DNA of 64,000 nt from JBAVVD01 sp049697115 (GCA_049697115.1 JBAVVD010000040.1:1-64000); one strand, 5' to 3'. Shown: positions 49,182-57,652, counted from the stretch's first letter. Notes: a model not told the origin generated them from the letters alone. Program-made: numbers and translations.

Positions 49182-49301
49182 TATAATAAGCGCTCTCATT
49201 CGAGTTTTGGTGCGAGGATCGAAGCCCCGCAGGCCATCTGCTTGTGATGATCAGTCACGAGGTCAAATGCAGCCATATTCATAGGTTGGAGGAGACAGCA
49301 C
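49182..49301 (+). promoter_or_regulatory. Promoter and structured 5' leader before the lipid head-group genes
   Basis: The -10 is TATAAT (49182-49187), with a modest TTTAAT 17 nt before it. The transcript should begin near 49195, giving a leader of about 107 nt. Two hairpins are visible: TGCG-a-GG…CC-c-CGCA (49211-49231), and CTGC (49238-49241) with GCAG (49269-49272) enclosing GTGA…TCAC (49244-49258). The ribosome site GGAGGAGA comes just after. I do not recognise a known riboswitch class; it is a candidate cis-regulatory RNA. The stretch 48979-49181 is AT-rich and appears empty. Confidence 0.5.
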
Positions 49302-50351
49302 ATGGAGAATGAGATCATCTACCTGGATAGAAATGAAAACAACTATGGGCCTTCGCCGGTCTGCTATGAAGTCCTTCAGAATGCCACACTGGAAGAATTG
49401 AGCTGGTATTCCAAAGATTTTGTCAGGGGAGTGAAAAGCACTCTCTCTGAACGCCTGGCCGAAGATTTTCATGTGCCTGAAAAGATCATCCTTCTTGGGT
49501 ATGGGGGAGAAGACCTCTTAAAGCAGGTCATTCATTGTTATCTGTCCCGAAACGAGACCCTTCTTATTCCCACCCATTCCTGGTGGTATTACAAGTCCAT
49601 TGCTGAAGAGAAAGGGGGAATAACGGTGGAATATCCCATGCGAGCCGGTGAAGAGGCCTTCTATTATGACATTGAGAGCCAGTTCCAGTTGTATCAGGAG
49701 CATCACCCAAAAATCATCCTCATCAGTTCCCCCAACAATCCGACAGGAAATTCGATGAGCCTTGATGAGTTGAAGATGCTTCTGGACAGAATGGGAGATG
49801 CTATTGTCGTCCTGGATGAGGCCTACTGGGGATTTGGCAACACCCAGTCCGAATATGTGAGAGATCTCATCAGCCGCTATCCCCGGCTCCTCATCATTCG
49901 GACTTTTTCCAAATATTATGCCCTGGCCGGAATCCGCATCGGATTTGGATTTTTTGGGAAAGACCTCTCAACCCTTTCCCAGTTCAGCGCTCGTTACTTG
50001 GGATACAATCGTCTGTCAGAGAAACTCGCCCTGGCCGCTCTCGATTCTCGGGATTATTATTCAGCCATCGGTCAAAAAATGCTCAGGGATAAAGAGAAAT
50101 ATTACCGGGAGCTGGGAAAAATCCCCGGTTTCAAAATCTATCGCTCCAACGCCAATTTTATCCTTGTCGATATTCCGGAAGAGGTCAAAGCACCGCTCAA
50201 GGATGCGTTGACAAAACAAGGAATTTTAGTAAAATTTTTTAATGAAAAATACCTGGAGAACAGCATCCGCATTACGATCGGGACCGAGGAACAGAATGAA
50301 CGGCTCATCCGGGCGATTCAAGACTTTGTCCGAGCGAGGAAGCTTATTTGA
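49302..50351 (+). CDS. HisC/CobD-like PLP-dependent aminotransferase or decarboxylase
   Basis: Fold type I PLP enzyme of the histidinol-phosphate aminotransferase/threonine-phosphate decarboxylase group (349 aa). Features: YLDRNENNYGPSPV at the start, SSPNNPTGNSMSLDEL (about 140), VVLDEAYWGFG (about 167), and the PLP lysine in IRTFSKYYALAGIRIGFGF (about 204). There is no his or cob gene nearby. Its partners are a CDP-alcohol phosphatidyltransferase and a LicC-like nucleotidyltransferase, joined by 4-nt overlaps, so it probably makes or modifies a phosphorylated amino alcohol for lipid head groups. One idea is decarboxylation of phosphoserine to phosphoethanolamine, a reaction known for CobD-like enzymes. 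Confidence 0.85.
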   Translation: MENEIIYLDRNENNYGPSPVCYEVLQNATLEELSWYSKDFVRGVKSTLSERLAEDFHVPEKIILLGYGGEDLLKQVIHCYLSRNETLLIPTHSWWYYKSIAEEKGGITVEYPMRAGEEAFYYDIESQFQLYQEHHPKIILISSPNNPTGNSMSLDELKMLLDRMGDAIVVLDEAYWGFGNTQSEYVRDLISRYPRLLIIRTFSKYYALAGIRIGFGFFGKDLSTLSQFSARYLGYNRLSEKLALAALDSRDYYSAIGQKMLRDKEKYYRELGKIPGFKIYRSNANFILVDIPEEVKAPLKDALTKQGILVKFFNEKYLENSIRITIGTEEQNERLIRAIQDFVRARKLI

Positions 50352-51229
50352 GATTACTGAGCCAGTATAAGAAATCTCTGAAGCACATCGAGGTCGAAGA
50401 GGTTCTGGACCTTTATTTTTATCGGCCTTTGGCCTTTGCCCTTGTGAAAGCTCTTTATCCAACGAACATCACTCCCAATCAACTGACGATCATTTCCCTC
50501 TTTGTCGGAATTCTGAGTGGCATTTGCTATGGGTTTGGGTATCATTCCGCCATTATCGCCGGAGGTCTCTTCTATGGCCTTTCCATTGTCATTGACTGCA
50601 GCGATGGGCAATTGGCCCGGCTGAAACAAAATGGGACTCGCCTGGGAAGGATACTTGATGGACTGATTGACTATTTTGTCAGCCTCGCGATCTATATCGG
50701 CATTGGAATCGGACTGGCACCTCAATCCGGATACCGCATGCGGTGGTTTTTGATTGGCGTGGCGGCGTTGAGCAACTTCATTCATTCCATAGCTCTGGAT
50801 TTCTATCGCAACCGCTTCCTTGATTTTGTCCATGGGACGAAGAATTCGATCGGGGACGACACGCAGAGTTTCCGGCAGGAATTCCACCGGCTCAAGCGGA
50901 GAAAAAGAAAGTTCCTTCGGAGAGCGGTCATCTGGCTGTATCTTCGATATTCCGAGGTGCAGCGAAAGCTCACTATTAACTGGGACAACGGAAGAGACGC
51001 CAAAAGATTCAATGCCGATGACTACTACAAGAAAAACAGAATGGCTCTCCGGTTTTGGACATTTCTCGGTTCCACCACCCATGGGACGCTGTTGATTGTC
51101 ACTTCATTCTTGAATCGTCTGGACATCTATTTCCTGGGAATTATTGTGGGCGGGAATATCTGGCTGGCAATCATGTTTATCGTTCAGAACCGGATCGACC
51201 AGCGCCTTGAGCAGGAATTTGTCTCATGA
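50348..51229 (+). CDS. CDP-alcohol phosphatidyltransferase family membrane protein
   Basis: Transfers a phospho-alcohol between a CDP-activated donor and an acceptor at the inner membrane. The family motif is complete: DCSDGQLARLKQNG … GRILDGLIDYFV (D-x2-D-G-x2-A-R … G-x3-D-x3-D, about 85-115). Helices surround it at about 40-80, 105-130, 138-155 and 235-275. A charged insertion of about 60 residues (RLKRRKRKFLRRAV … NWDNGRDAKRF, about 175-225) is unusual. It overlaps both neighbours by 4 nt. With a cytidylyltransferase next door it may use a CDP-head-group as donor (Kennedy type) instead of CDP-diacylglycerol. Confidence 0.9.
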   Translation: MRLLSQYKKSLKHIEVEEVLDLYFYRPLAFALVKALYPTNITPNQLTIISLFVGILSGICYGFGYHSAIIAGGLFYGLSIVIDCSDGQLARLKQNGTRLGRILDGLIDYFVSLAIYIGIGIGLAPQSGYRMRWFLIGVAALSNFIHSIALDFYRNRFLDFVHGTKNSIGDDTQSFRQEFHRLKRRKRKFLRRAVIWLYLRYSEVQRKLTINWDNGRDAKRFNADDYYKKNRMALRFWTFLGSTTHGTLLIVTSFLNRLDIYFLGIIVGGNIWLAIMFIVQNRIDQRLEQEFVS

Positions 51230-51993
51230 AGGGAGTCCTCCTGGCTGCGGGAATATCCTCCCGGCTTAGGCCTCTGACAGGTACCATACCCAAATGTCTG
51301 CTCGAGATCGGAGGAGCTTCGATTCTTGAGCGGACACTGGGCAACCTTCTGGTCTGGGGAATCGAAGACATTTTTATTGTCACAGGGTATCTGGAGCACC
51401 GGCTGAGAAATTTCATCTCCAGGAAATTTCCACGCAGGAACATTCATTTTATTCACAACCGCGACTATGCCTCCACCAACAATATTTACTCGTTCTGGCT
51501 GGCCAAGGAGAACATTTTGAGAGAATCCATCCTCCTCCTGGACAGCGATATCATTTTTGACGGCCGGATCATCGGCGCGCTTCTTCAATCCGGACATGCA
51601 AATTGTCTGGCTGTGAAGAGGAAGACGGCGTTGAGTGCGGAGGAAATTAAAGTGGCGGTAGACGGATCCTGCCGAATTCTGGACATCAGCAAGGAAGTCC
51701 CTCCGGCCATCGCATGGGGAGAGTCGATCGGAATCGAAAAATTTGCCCCGTCCCTTCTCACAGAATTATTTTCGGTGATGGACCGGAAGATTCTGGGAGA
51801 GAAAAAGGTCCATGAATTCTATGAGGCGGCCTTTCAAGAAGTCATTTCTCGCGGACATGACATTTTCGCTGTGGATGTGGGGGACTATCGGGCGATCGAG
51901 ATTGATACAGTGGAAGATATCGATACGGCGGAAAGGGAGGTCATCCCTTATTTACCTCCTCTTGGGACAACCGGCATAGACACCCTGAGCTGA
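51226..51993 (+). CDS. LicC/PntC-like sugar-1-phosphate-type cytidylyltransferase
   Basis: A 255-residue nucleotidyltransferase. The NTP loop LLAAGISSRLRPLT with PKCLLEIGG is at the N-terminus; the metal Asp is in LLLDSDIIF (about 107). YASTNNIYSFWLAKE and the C-terminal IEIDTVEDIDTAE agree with choline-phosphate cytidylyltransferase LicC and with aminoethylphosphonate cytidylyltransferase PntC. The probable product is CDP-choline, CDP-ethanolamine or a related CDP-amino-alcohol, for use by the CDP-alcohol transferase encoded just before. The exact substrate is inferred. Confidence 0.85.
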   Translation: MKGVLLAAGISSRLRPLTGTIPKCLLEIGGASILERTLGNLLVWGIEDIFIVTGYLEHRLRNFISRKFPRRNIHFIHNRDYASTNNIYSFWLAKENILRESILLLDSDIIFDGRIIGALLQSGHANCLAVKRKTALSAEEIKVAVDGSCRILDISKEVPPAIAWGESIGIEKFAPSLLTELFSVMDRKILGEKKVHEFYEAAFQEVISRGHDIFAVDVGDYRAIEIDTVEDIDTAEREVIPYLPPLGTTGIDTLS

Positions 51994-52025
51994 TATTTTT
52001 TATTCCTCTATCAGGCGTTTCTTCC

Positions 52026-52063
52026 CCGCGGCAGAGGACGCCCGTTCGCTCAACGGACCGCGG
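52026..52063. repeat. Nested inverted repeat between convergent genes
   Basis: CCGCGG (52026-52031) and CCGCGG (52058-52063) enclose CCGTT (52042-52046) and AACGG (52052-52056). It lies between the cytidylyltransferase gene and lpxB. No T-tract follows on either strand, so its role as terminator is uncertain. Confidence 0.5.
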
Positions 52064-52142
52064 ACCTCTTCCGCTCCAGGCCATCGCTCAATCTTTGAAC
52101 GTTCCCAACTTACATCTGGGCGGTGTTCCTTTGAATGGAGAT

Positions 52143-53282
52143 TCAGGAGGAATGGATGAGGCGATCCAGCTCTTGGGCGGCGTTTTCTGAAGCGTGCGCC
52201 TCACCTAAAAGAGCCCGGATTCTTCCGAGGTTGGATTTCATTTCGTCCTGGATTTGTTTCGAATTCAGGATGGTCCGGGCTTCCTGGAAGACGTTCTCCG
52301 CCGTAAATCGCCGCTGGATGAGTTCCGGAATGATTTTGGTCCCGGCCAGAATGTTCACAATACTGAAGTGACTGATTTTTACCAACCGGACCCCGGCATA
52401 ATAAGTGAGTGGAGAAATCCGGTAAAAGGAAATAAAAGGTGTGCCTAGAAGAGCGGCTTCCAGATTGGCTGTGCCGCAGGCGGAAAGGATGAGGTCGCTC
52501 GAAGCCATAGCCGCATAGCCGTCCTCGGTCAAAATTTTAAAATCGTTGAGGCCCGGGGGGATTGTTTTATTGAGAAAATCGGAGTCCGGATTTCCGGCGA
52601 GGACGAGGAGAAACTGGCAGGGGAGAGCCCGATGGAGTTTTTCGACGGCGCGGACCAAGACCGGCATGTGGAAGCGAATTTCGCTCCTCCGACTTCCCGG
52701 CAGGAGGGTGATGATCTTTTTTTGCGGATCCAGCCCGTATTTTTGTGCAAATGCTTCTTTGTCCAAGGTCACATGGATTCTCTCCAGAAGGGGATGGCCG
52801 ATATACCGCGCAGGGATTTCTTTTTCTCTGTAGAGTCCCTCTTCAAAAGGAAAGATGAGAAGCATTTTGGCCACATTTTTTTTTATGGTCTTGAGCCTCC
52901 CTGGCCTCCAGGCCCAGACCGTCGGGCTGATATAATAGAGGACAGGGACAGAAATTTTTTTAAGTCTTTTGGCCAGGCGGAGATTAAAATCAGGAGAATC
53001 GATTAAGACGGCGGCCGATGGCTTTCGTCTTTTCACTTCGCCTATTAACTGATGATAAATTCTGCGGATGCGCGGAAGATGGGACAGAATTTCGACGACT
53101 CCCACAACCGCCAGATCTTCCATCGGGAAAAGGATTTCCACGCCTTCGGCCTCCATGCCGGATCCGCCGATGCCGAAGAACCGAGAAGACGGCCACCGCT
53201 TTTTAAATTGGCGGACAAGATTGGCTCCGTAGTTTTCTCCGGATTTTTCTCCGGCCACGATAAAGAGGGTGTGCGTGGTCAC
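52143..53282 (-). CDS. lpxB: Lipid-A-disaccharide synthase
   Basis: Condenses UDP-2,3-diacylglucosamine with lipid X in lipid A synthesis (peripheral inner membrane). Signature parts: LFIVAGEKSGENYGANLV at the start, FFGIGGSGMEAEGVEIL at about 36, VLYYISPTVWAWRPGRLK at about 113, TLLPGSRRSEIRFHMPVL at about 193 and LSACGTANLEAALLGTPFI at about 262. The length of 379 aa is standard. Together with waaA it shows LPS production. Last gene of the rpsO-pnp-pseudopilin unit, overlapping the pseudopilin by 4 nt. Confidence 0.97.
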   Translation of the reverse strand: MTTHTLFIVAGEKSGENYGANLVRQFKKRWPSSRFFGIGGSGMEAEGVEILFPMEDLAVVGVVEILSHLPRIRRIYHQLIGEVKRRKPSAAVLIDSPDFNLRLAKRLKKISVPVLYYISPTVWAWRPGRLKTIKKNVAKMLLIFPFEEGLYREKEIPARYIGHPLLERIHVTLDKEAFAQKYGLDPQKKIITLLPGSRRSEIRFHMPVLVRAVEKLHRALPCQFLLVLAGNPDSDFLNKTIPPGLNDFKILTEDGYAAMASSDLILSACGTANLEAALLGTPFISFYRISPLTYYAGVRLVKISHFSIVNILAGTKIIPELIQRRFTAENVFQEARTILNSKQIQDEMKSNLGRIRALLGEAHASENAAQELDRLIHSS

Positions 53283-53809
53283 TTTTCGGCCTGACCGTAA
53301 TAGACGATCTCCGGCTTCTGGTTCGGATTCTGTCCGTAGTAGAAAAGCCAGTGGTCGTAACGGTCATTGTCATAATAAATTTTAATGGACTTTTTCGTGG
53401 ATGAGCTGACAACACCGATAATGCGCGGATTCCGAATGGATTTAAGGGTGTCCTGAAGGATAACGAGGATTTTCTGGCTCGCGGTCTCTTCTTTTTTTTG
53501 GAGTGTGCCGCCGGAGAATTCCTGATAGGGAAGAATGACATTCCACTTACCCTCCCTGGTCATCGGGTCTTCATACAGGCGGCGCAGATAGCGATTCTCG
53601 ACCAATTCCTCCAGGGATTGAGGCCATCGTCCGGGATTTTTCATCTGGAAAATTCGAATGGCTTCCACATATTGTTTTCCCCTGAAAATCAGCTCTTCTT
53701 CTTTTTCTCTCTGGATCTGGGTGTCCCAGACCGGCACAGCGACGAGAAGACCGATGCTCAGGACCAAAATGACCAGGAGAAGGACAATGAGGGTGTATCC
53801 TTGGCGCAT
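53279..53809 (-). CDS. Pseudopilin-like protein with atypical N-terminus
   Basis: Third of three consecutive pilin-like genes. The very short leader (MRQG) is followed by YTLIVLLLVILVLSIGLLVAVPV; the residue after the usual TLI is Val rather than the conserved Glu at mature position 5. Later parts match the GspG-like pattern of this set (RYLRRLYEDPMTREGKWNVI). It may be a minor pseudopilin or tip subunit. Loss of Glu5 is known in some minor pseudopilins (GspK-type). No other secretion genes are in the window. Confidence 0.8.
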   Translation of the reverse strand: MRQGYTLIVLLLVILVLSIGLLVAVPVWDTQIQREKEEELIFRGKQYVEAIRIFQMKNPGRWPQSLEELVENRYLRRLYEDPMTREGKWNVILPYQEFSGGTLQKKEETASQKILVILQDTLKSIRNPRIIGVVSSSTKKSIKIYYDNDRYDHWLFYYGQNPNQKPEIVYYGQAEK

Positions 53810-53814
53810 TTGGA

Positions 53815-54228
53815 TTACCAGGTGTTGTAAAGAGTCCCGTCGAGAGATTTCTTATCCGAGCCGGAAAGGACGTCCACAATTCCCAGTTCCATTCCAGGCT
53901 CGATCTCTTCAGCCGGAGGATTTTCTCTGATCTCCATCCATGTTTCCGAAGAGCCTGTGATCGGGTCTATCGGGATTTTCCTTAAATAATTTTCCTGGAC
54001 GAGACTCTGAAGGGAGGCCGGATATTTTCCTTTGTCGGTGAAGTATTGATCGATGAGCTTTCTCAACTGAAAAAGGTTTTCTTTAAGGACAGATTCCCGG
54101 GCTCTCCGCGCGGCATTTTGATATTGGGGAAGAGCCAGTCCGATCAGAATGCCGATGATGGTCAAAACGACAATGACCTCGATTAACGTAAAACCTCTGG
54201 CGTTGGAGTCCGATATTTGATTTTTCAT
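53815..54228 (-). CDS. Type II secretion/type IV pilus major pseudopilin (GspG-like)
   Basis: A prepilin with a short leader (MKNQISDSNARG) and the cleavage motif G-FTLIEVIVVLTIIGILIGLAL, Glu5 present. The globular part has the GspG pattern KYPASLQSLVQENYLRKIPIDP (in part) and ends with DGTLYNTW. It could form the shaft of a pseudopilus. It lies 2 nt after the next pseudopilin gene upstream and 5 nt before the following one. Confidence 0.88.
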   Translation of the reverse strand: MKNQISDSNARGFTLIEVIVVLTIIGILIGLALPQYQNAARRARESVLKENLFQLRKLIDQYFTDKGKYPASLQSLVQENYLRKIPIDPITGSSETWMEIRENPPAEEIEPGMELGIVDVLSGSDKKSLDGTLYNTW

Positions 54229-54230
54229 TT

Positions 54231-54710
54231 TTACCAGTCTCTGTACTTGGTGCCGTCCAGGGCCAAGGCCCGGCTTTTTGTGTAGATGTCAAAGACATTC
54301 TGCCCGCCCCAGGTTTGCGAATCCGGAGAGTCTTGGGAGGAACGCAGACCCCAATCCAGAGAATTGGTTATCGGGTCCCTGGGAATTCGACGAAGAAATC
54401 TGATGATTTTTTCAGAGGATTTGCCGTCCCTGTTGGTTTCTTTGATTTTAACTCCGTTGACCAGAATTTCCAGGTTGGGCGGATAGCCGTCCATATCTTC
54501 TTCGATTTTCTTTTCGTCGGCAAGCCTTTTATAGCCATCGATGGCCTCTCGGATGAGCCGCAGAGTTCTCCGGAGTTCAATCTCCTTTTCCCTCTGGATG
54601 GCCGTTTTGGCGATAGGGATGGCAGCTCCGGCCAGAATGGCCAGGATGGTCACTGTGACCATCATTTCGGCCAAAGTGAATCCTCTGCGCCAGCGAAAGA
54701 AATCTGACAT
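54231..54710 (-). CDS. Type II secretion-like pseudopilin
   Basis: A prepilin of 159 aa with leader MSDFFRWRRG and a mature N-terminus FTLAEMMVTVTILAILAG, Glu5 present. A GspG-like C-terminal domain has GYPPNLEILVNGVK, RRIPRDPITNSLDWGLRSS and the end LDGTKYRDW, strikingly like that of the next gene. The three genes are therefore a local family. I start at ATG 54710; the frame extends to a TTG at 54731. It follows pnp by 24 nt, an uncommon but clear cotranscription. Confidence 0.87.
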   Translation of the reverse strand: MSDFFRWRRGFTLAEMMVTVTILAILAGAAIPIAKTAIQREKEIELRRTLRLIREAIDGYKRLADEKKIEEDMDGYPPNLEILVNGVKIKETNRDGKSSEKIIRFLRRIPRDPITNSLDWGLRSSQDSPDSQTWGGQNVFDIYTKSRALALDGTKYRDW

Positions 54711-54734
54711 TTTGGCTGGTGATTCTATCAAGCT

Positions 54735-56894
54735 TTAGAATTTGTTTCTATGATAACGGTCGCCGTAACGGGAATTCTTTTTGTACTGTTTCTGGTCTTG
54801 ATTGGGATGGGAGCGGGTGTCTTCTTCCAGCGCCTTTTTGCTCAATTTGATTTTGTTGTCATCATCGATGCTGAGGACTTTCACCTGGATGATTTGGCCC
54901 ATCTTGAGGACATCCCGGGTGCTCTTGACTCTGTAGTGGGCAATTTCCGAAATATGGAGGAGGCCGATGAGATTGGGAAGGATTTCGACGAATGCTCCAT
55001 ACTCTTCGATCCGAACGACTTTTCCCTGATAGGTTTTACCCACTTCGGCTTCGACCGTGATTTCGCTGATTAATTGTCTGGCCTTCTCGACCGATTCCTT
55101 GTCTGTGGCGGCAATTGTGATTTTTCCGCTCTCATCAATATCAATCTTCGCTTTGGTCTGGGCGATAATTCTTTTGATAACCTTTCCGGCCGGGCCTATG
55201 ACCTCACTCACTTTTTCCGGATTGACAAGCAGTGTGATAATATGCGGGGCAAAGGAGGATATCTCCGGTCGAGGTTCGGAGAGAACTTCTCTCATGTTGG
55301 CCAGGACTTTTATTCGGGCGTCCTTGGCTTTTAAAAGAGCCTCTTTCAGGATCTCTATGGAGACTGAAGGAATCTTTAGGTCCAGCTGAATGGCCGTCAC
55401 GCCTTTTTCTGTCCCCCCCACTTTGAAATCCATATCGCCGAAATGGTCTTCCAGGCCGGCAATGTCCGTGAGAATGGCGTAGCGGTTGTCTTCTTTGATC
55501 AGGCCGATGGCGATTCCGGCAATAATCATGGACAGGGGAACTCCGGCGTCCATAAGAGAAAGAACGCCGCCGCAGACAGTGGCCATTGAGGAGGAACCAT
55601 TGGATTCCAGGATGTCCGAGACAATACGGATGGTATAGGGGAAAGCTTCTTCGTTGGGAATGGAGGGAAGGATGGATTTTTCAGCCAGGGCTCCATGGCC
55701 GATTTCCCGTCTTCCCGGGGCTCTTAAGAAAGAGACTTCCCCGACTGAGAAAGGGGGGAAATTGTAGTGGAGCATAAACCTTTTTTCGGCTTCTTCTCCC
55801 AGTCCATCCAGTCTTTGGACGTCTTCAAATGTTCCTAAAGTGACCGTGGCCAAACACTGCGTTTCCCCGCGGGTAAAAAGGGCTGATCCGTGAGTTCGGG
55901 GGAGCATTCCGACTTCAATGGAAATGGGACGTATGTCATCAAATCCTCTGCCGTCGGCTCTCTTTGACTGGTCCAGAATCAAGCTGCGTATCAGTTTTTT
56001 CTGGATTCTGTAAAAAATCTCTTTGGTTTCTTTCTTTTCTTCTTCATTCTCTTCAGGAATGGATGCCTGCAGCGTTTCCAGAATTTTTTGGGTTTCACTT
56101 TCACTGGTTTTCTTATTCGGCGCCTGAATGGCCTGAAGCAGGGCAGAAGAAATCTCCTGTTCGATTTTGCTCTGTTTGGCTGGATCGACTGATTTGGGAA
56201 TGAATTCCCTCTTAGCAATGTTGAGTGTTGAGTAATATTCCTTCTGGATTTCAATGATCTTCCGGATAGGCTCTTGGGCGACCGCCAAGGCCTCCTCAAT
56301 TTTATTGTCTTCGATTTCCCGTGCTCCGGCTTCAACCATCATGATGCCTTGCTCGGTTCCGACAACAACCATATTCAGGGAACTTTCCTCCAGCTCCCGC
56401 GCCTTGGGATTGATGATGAACTGGCCGTTGATATAGCCGATTTTCACGGCCGCAAGGGGAGTGGTAAAGGGAATGTCGGAAAAATAAAGGGCCGCCGAAG
56501 CGCCAATGACGCCCAGAGTATCCGGTTCGTTTTCAAGGTCGGCGGAAAGCAGAAGGGCGACTATCTGGGTATCAAAATAATAACCTTCAGGAAACAAAGG
56601 CCGGATCGGCCTGTCGATCAACCGGCTGACCAGTATTTCCCTTTCCGAGGGCCTCCCTTCGCGCTTGAAAAAACCGCCCGGAATTTTTCCGGCGGCATAG
56701 GTGTTTTCCCGGTAATCCACGATGAGTGGAAGAAAGGCCTTCCCTTCCGCGGCCTCTTTTTTAGAAGTGGCGGCCACGAACATAATCGTATCGCCGTAGC
56801 GGACCAGCGCCGAGCCGTCCGCTTGTTTTCCCACCTTTCCAATTTCAATGGAAAGAGTTCTTCCACTAATTTCAAGATTGATTGTGTGAGTCAT
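54735..56894 (-). CDS. pnp: Polynucleotide phosphorylase
   Basis: 3'-5' phosphorolytic exoribonuclease of the RNA degradosome (719 aa). Two RNase PH domains (about 10-225 and 315-540) flank an all-helical region. FFKREGRPSEREILVSRLIDRPIRPLFP (in part) lies near 75. In the second domain are LPRTHGSALFTRGETQCLA and the catalytic Asp in the GDMDFKV region (about 485). KH (KVIKRI, about 570) and S1 (GKVVRIEEYGAFVEILP, about 620) domains follow. Typical neighbour of rpsO (21 nt). Confidence 0.98.
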   Translation of the reverse strand: MTHTINLEISGRTLSIEIGKVGKQADGSALVRYGDTIMFVAATSKKEAAEGKAFLPLIVDYRENTYAAGKIPGGFFKREGRPSEREILVSRLIDRPIRPLFPEGYYFDTQIVALLLSADLENEPDTLGVIGASAALYFSDIPFTTPLAAVKIGYINGQFIINPKARELEESSLNMVVVGTEQGIMMVEAGAREIEDNKIEEALAVAQEPIRKIIEIQKEYYSTLNIAKREFIPKSVDPAKQSKIEQEISSALLQAIQAPNKKTSESETQKILETLQASIPEENEEEKKETKEIFYRIQKKLIRSLILDQSKRADGRGFDDIRPISIEVGMLPRTHGSALFTRGETQCLATVTLGTFEDVQRLDGLGEEAEKRFMLHYNFPPFSVGEVSFLRAPGRREIGHGALAEKSILPSIPNEEAFPYTIRIVSDILESNGSSSMATVCGGVLSLMDAGVPLSMIIAGIAIGLIKEDNRYAILTDIAGLEDHFGDMDFKVGGTEKGVTAIQLDLKIPSVSIEILKEALLKAKDARIKVLANMREVLSEPRPEISSFAPHIITLLVNPEKVSEVIGPAGKVIKRIIAQTKAKIDIDESGKITIAATDKESVEKARQLISEITVEAEVGKTYQGKVVRIEEYGAFVEILPNLIGLLHISEIAHYRVKSTRDVLKMGQIIQVKVLSIDDDNKIKLSKKALEEDTRSHPNQDQKQYKKNSRYGDRYHRNKF

Positions 56895-56915
56895 GGTGAA
56901 AATTTGGGCTGGTGC

Positions 56916-57182
56916 TTATTTACGCAGTCCGAGCTTCTGGATAAGCTTTTCATAGCGGCTGCGGTCTTCTTTTTTCAGGTAGGCCAGAAGCCTCTTTCTT
57001 TGCCCGACGAGTTTCAATAGACCTCTCTGGGAATGAAAGTCCTTTTTGGCAGACGCCATGTGTTTTGTGAGTTGAATGATTCTCTCACTGAACAGAGCAA
57101 TCTGCGCTTCGGCCGAACCCGTATCCGTGGGATGGATTCTGTTGGCACTGATGATCTTTTCTTTTTCTTCTTTACTAAACAC
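56916..57182 (-). CDS. rpsO: 30S ribosomal protein S15
   Basis: An 88-residue primary rRNA-binding protein. S15 signatures: DTGSAEAQIALFSERI at about 20, LTKHMASAKKDFHSQRGLL at about 37 and RKRLLAYLKKEDRSRYEKLI at about 61. The start is GTG 57182 (VFSKEEKE), because AGGAG lies 9 nt before it and the length then equals the family norm; an upstream frame extends to 57257 but runs past the promoter. Cotranscribed with pnp as in most bacteria. Confidence 0.97.
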   Translation of the reverse strand: MFSKEEKEKIISANRIHPTDTGSAEAQIALFSERIIQLTKHMASAKKDFHSQRGLLKLVGQRKRLLAYLKKEDRSRYEKLIQKLGLRK

Positions 57183-57211
57183 CAGTTCGTACTCCTTTAA
57201 ATGGTTGATAT

Positions 57212-57240
57212 ATTCTAACACAAAAGGGCGAAAATGTAAA
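57212..57240 (-). promoter_or_regulatory. rpsO-pnp operon promoter
   Basis: Minus strand TTTACA (57240-57235), 17-nt spacer, TAGAAT (57217-57212). The transcript should start near 57205, about 23 nt before GTG 57182. Confidence 0.7.
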
Positions 57241-57352
57241 ATTCTAGGACTCTCCAAGCTCCATCTTTAATTTCTATCGGTGTGTCTCCGGGAAATGGGG
57301 GTGCATCGTTATTTTTCCGACATGAGGAATCGCAGCTGTGGATTGTTTCCCT

Positions 57353-57628
57353 TTATGATTTGGCCGTTAAAAGATTTTTTCTGCGGATCAGATGCTGGGC
57401 ATACTTGGAGGAATGCCCTCCCATCGAACTCTTGATCTCTTCCAGTTGGCTTTCAATCTCCGCCAGGGTCATTCGGTTGATCTTCTTATTGCTTTTGCCG
57501 GATTTCTCTGATTCCGGAGTTTCCGGTTTTGGTTCCGGTTTTGGTTCCGGTTTTGACTCTGACTTCTTGACCTCTTTTTTAGGTGCGTCGGACTTCTCAG
57601 TTTTTGGGAGCTCTTTTTTTTCTACCAT
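57353..57628 (-). CDS. Small hypothetical protein, Lys/Glu/Pro-rich
   Basis: A 91-residue protein. The first 45 residues are low complexity with tandem PKPEP units (three KPEP in a row); the rest is helical (LAEIESQLEEIKSSMGG … YAQHLIRRKNLL). I start at ATG 57628 with GAGG 6 nt upstream; a longer frame begins with TTG at 57643. A promoter candidate TTGTCA-18-TAGACT (57682-57653) stands directly before it. No family is recognised; it could be a small RNA- or ribosome-associated factor, but that is a guess. Confidence 0.6.
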   Translation of the reverse strand: MVEKKELPKTEKSDAPKKEVKKSESKPEPKPEPKPETPESEKSGKSNKKINRMTLAEIESQLEEIKSSMGGHSSKYAQHLIRRKNLLTAKS

Positions 57629-57652
57629 TTTAACCTCGATCAATCAAACCAT

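Noticed and set aside
49195..49301. tRNA-like gene in the leader region
   Set aside because: There is no T-arm consensus (GGTTCGAATCC-like) and no acceptor stem pairing; the hairpins do not make a cloverleaf.
57481..57610. Short tandem repeat (GGTTCCGGTTTT units) as possible CRISPR
   Set aside because: It lies inside a coding sequence and encodes the PKPEP repeats of a small protein; there are no spacers.
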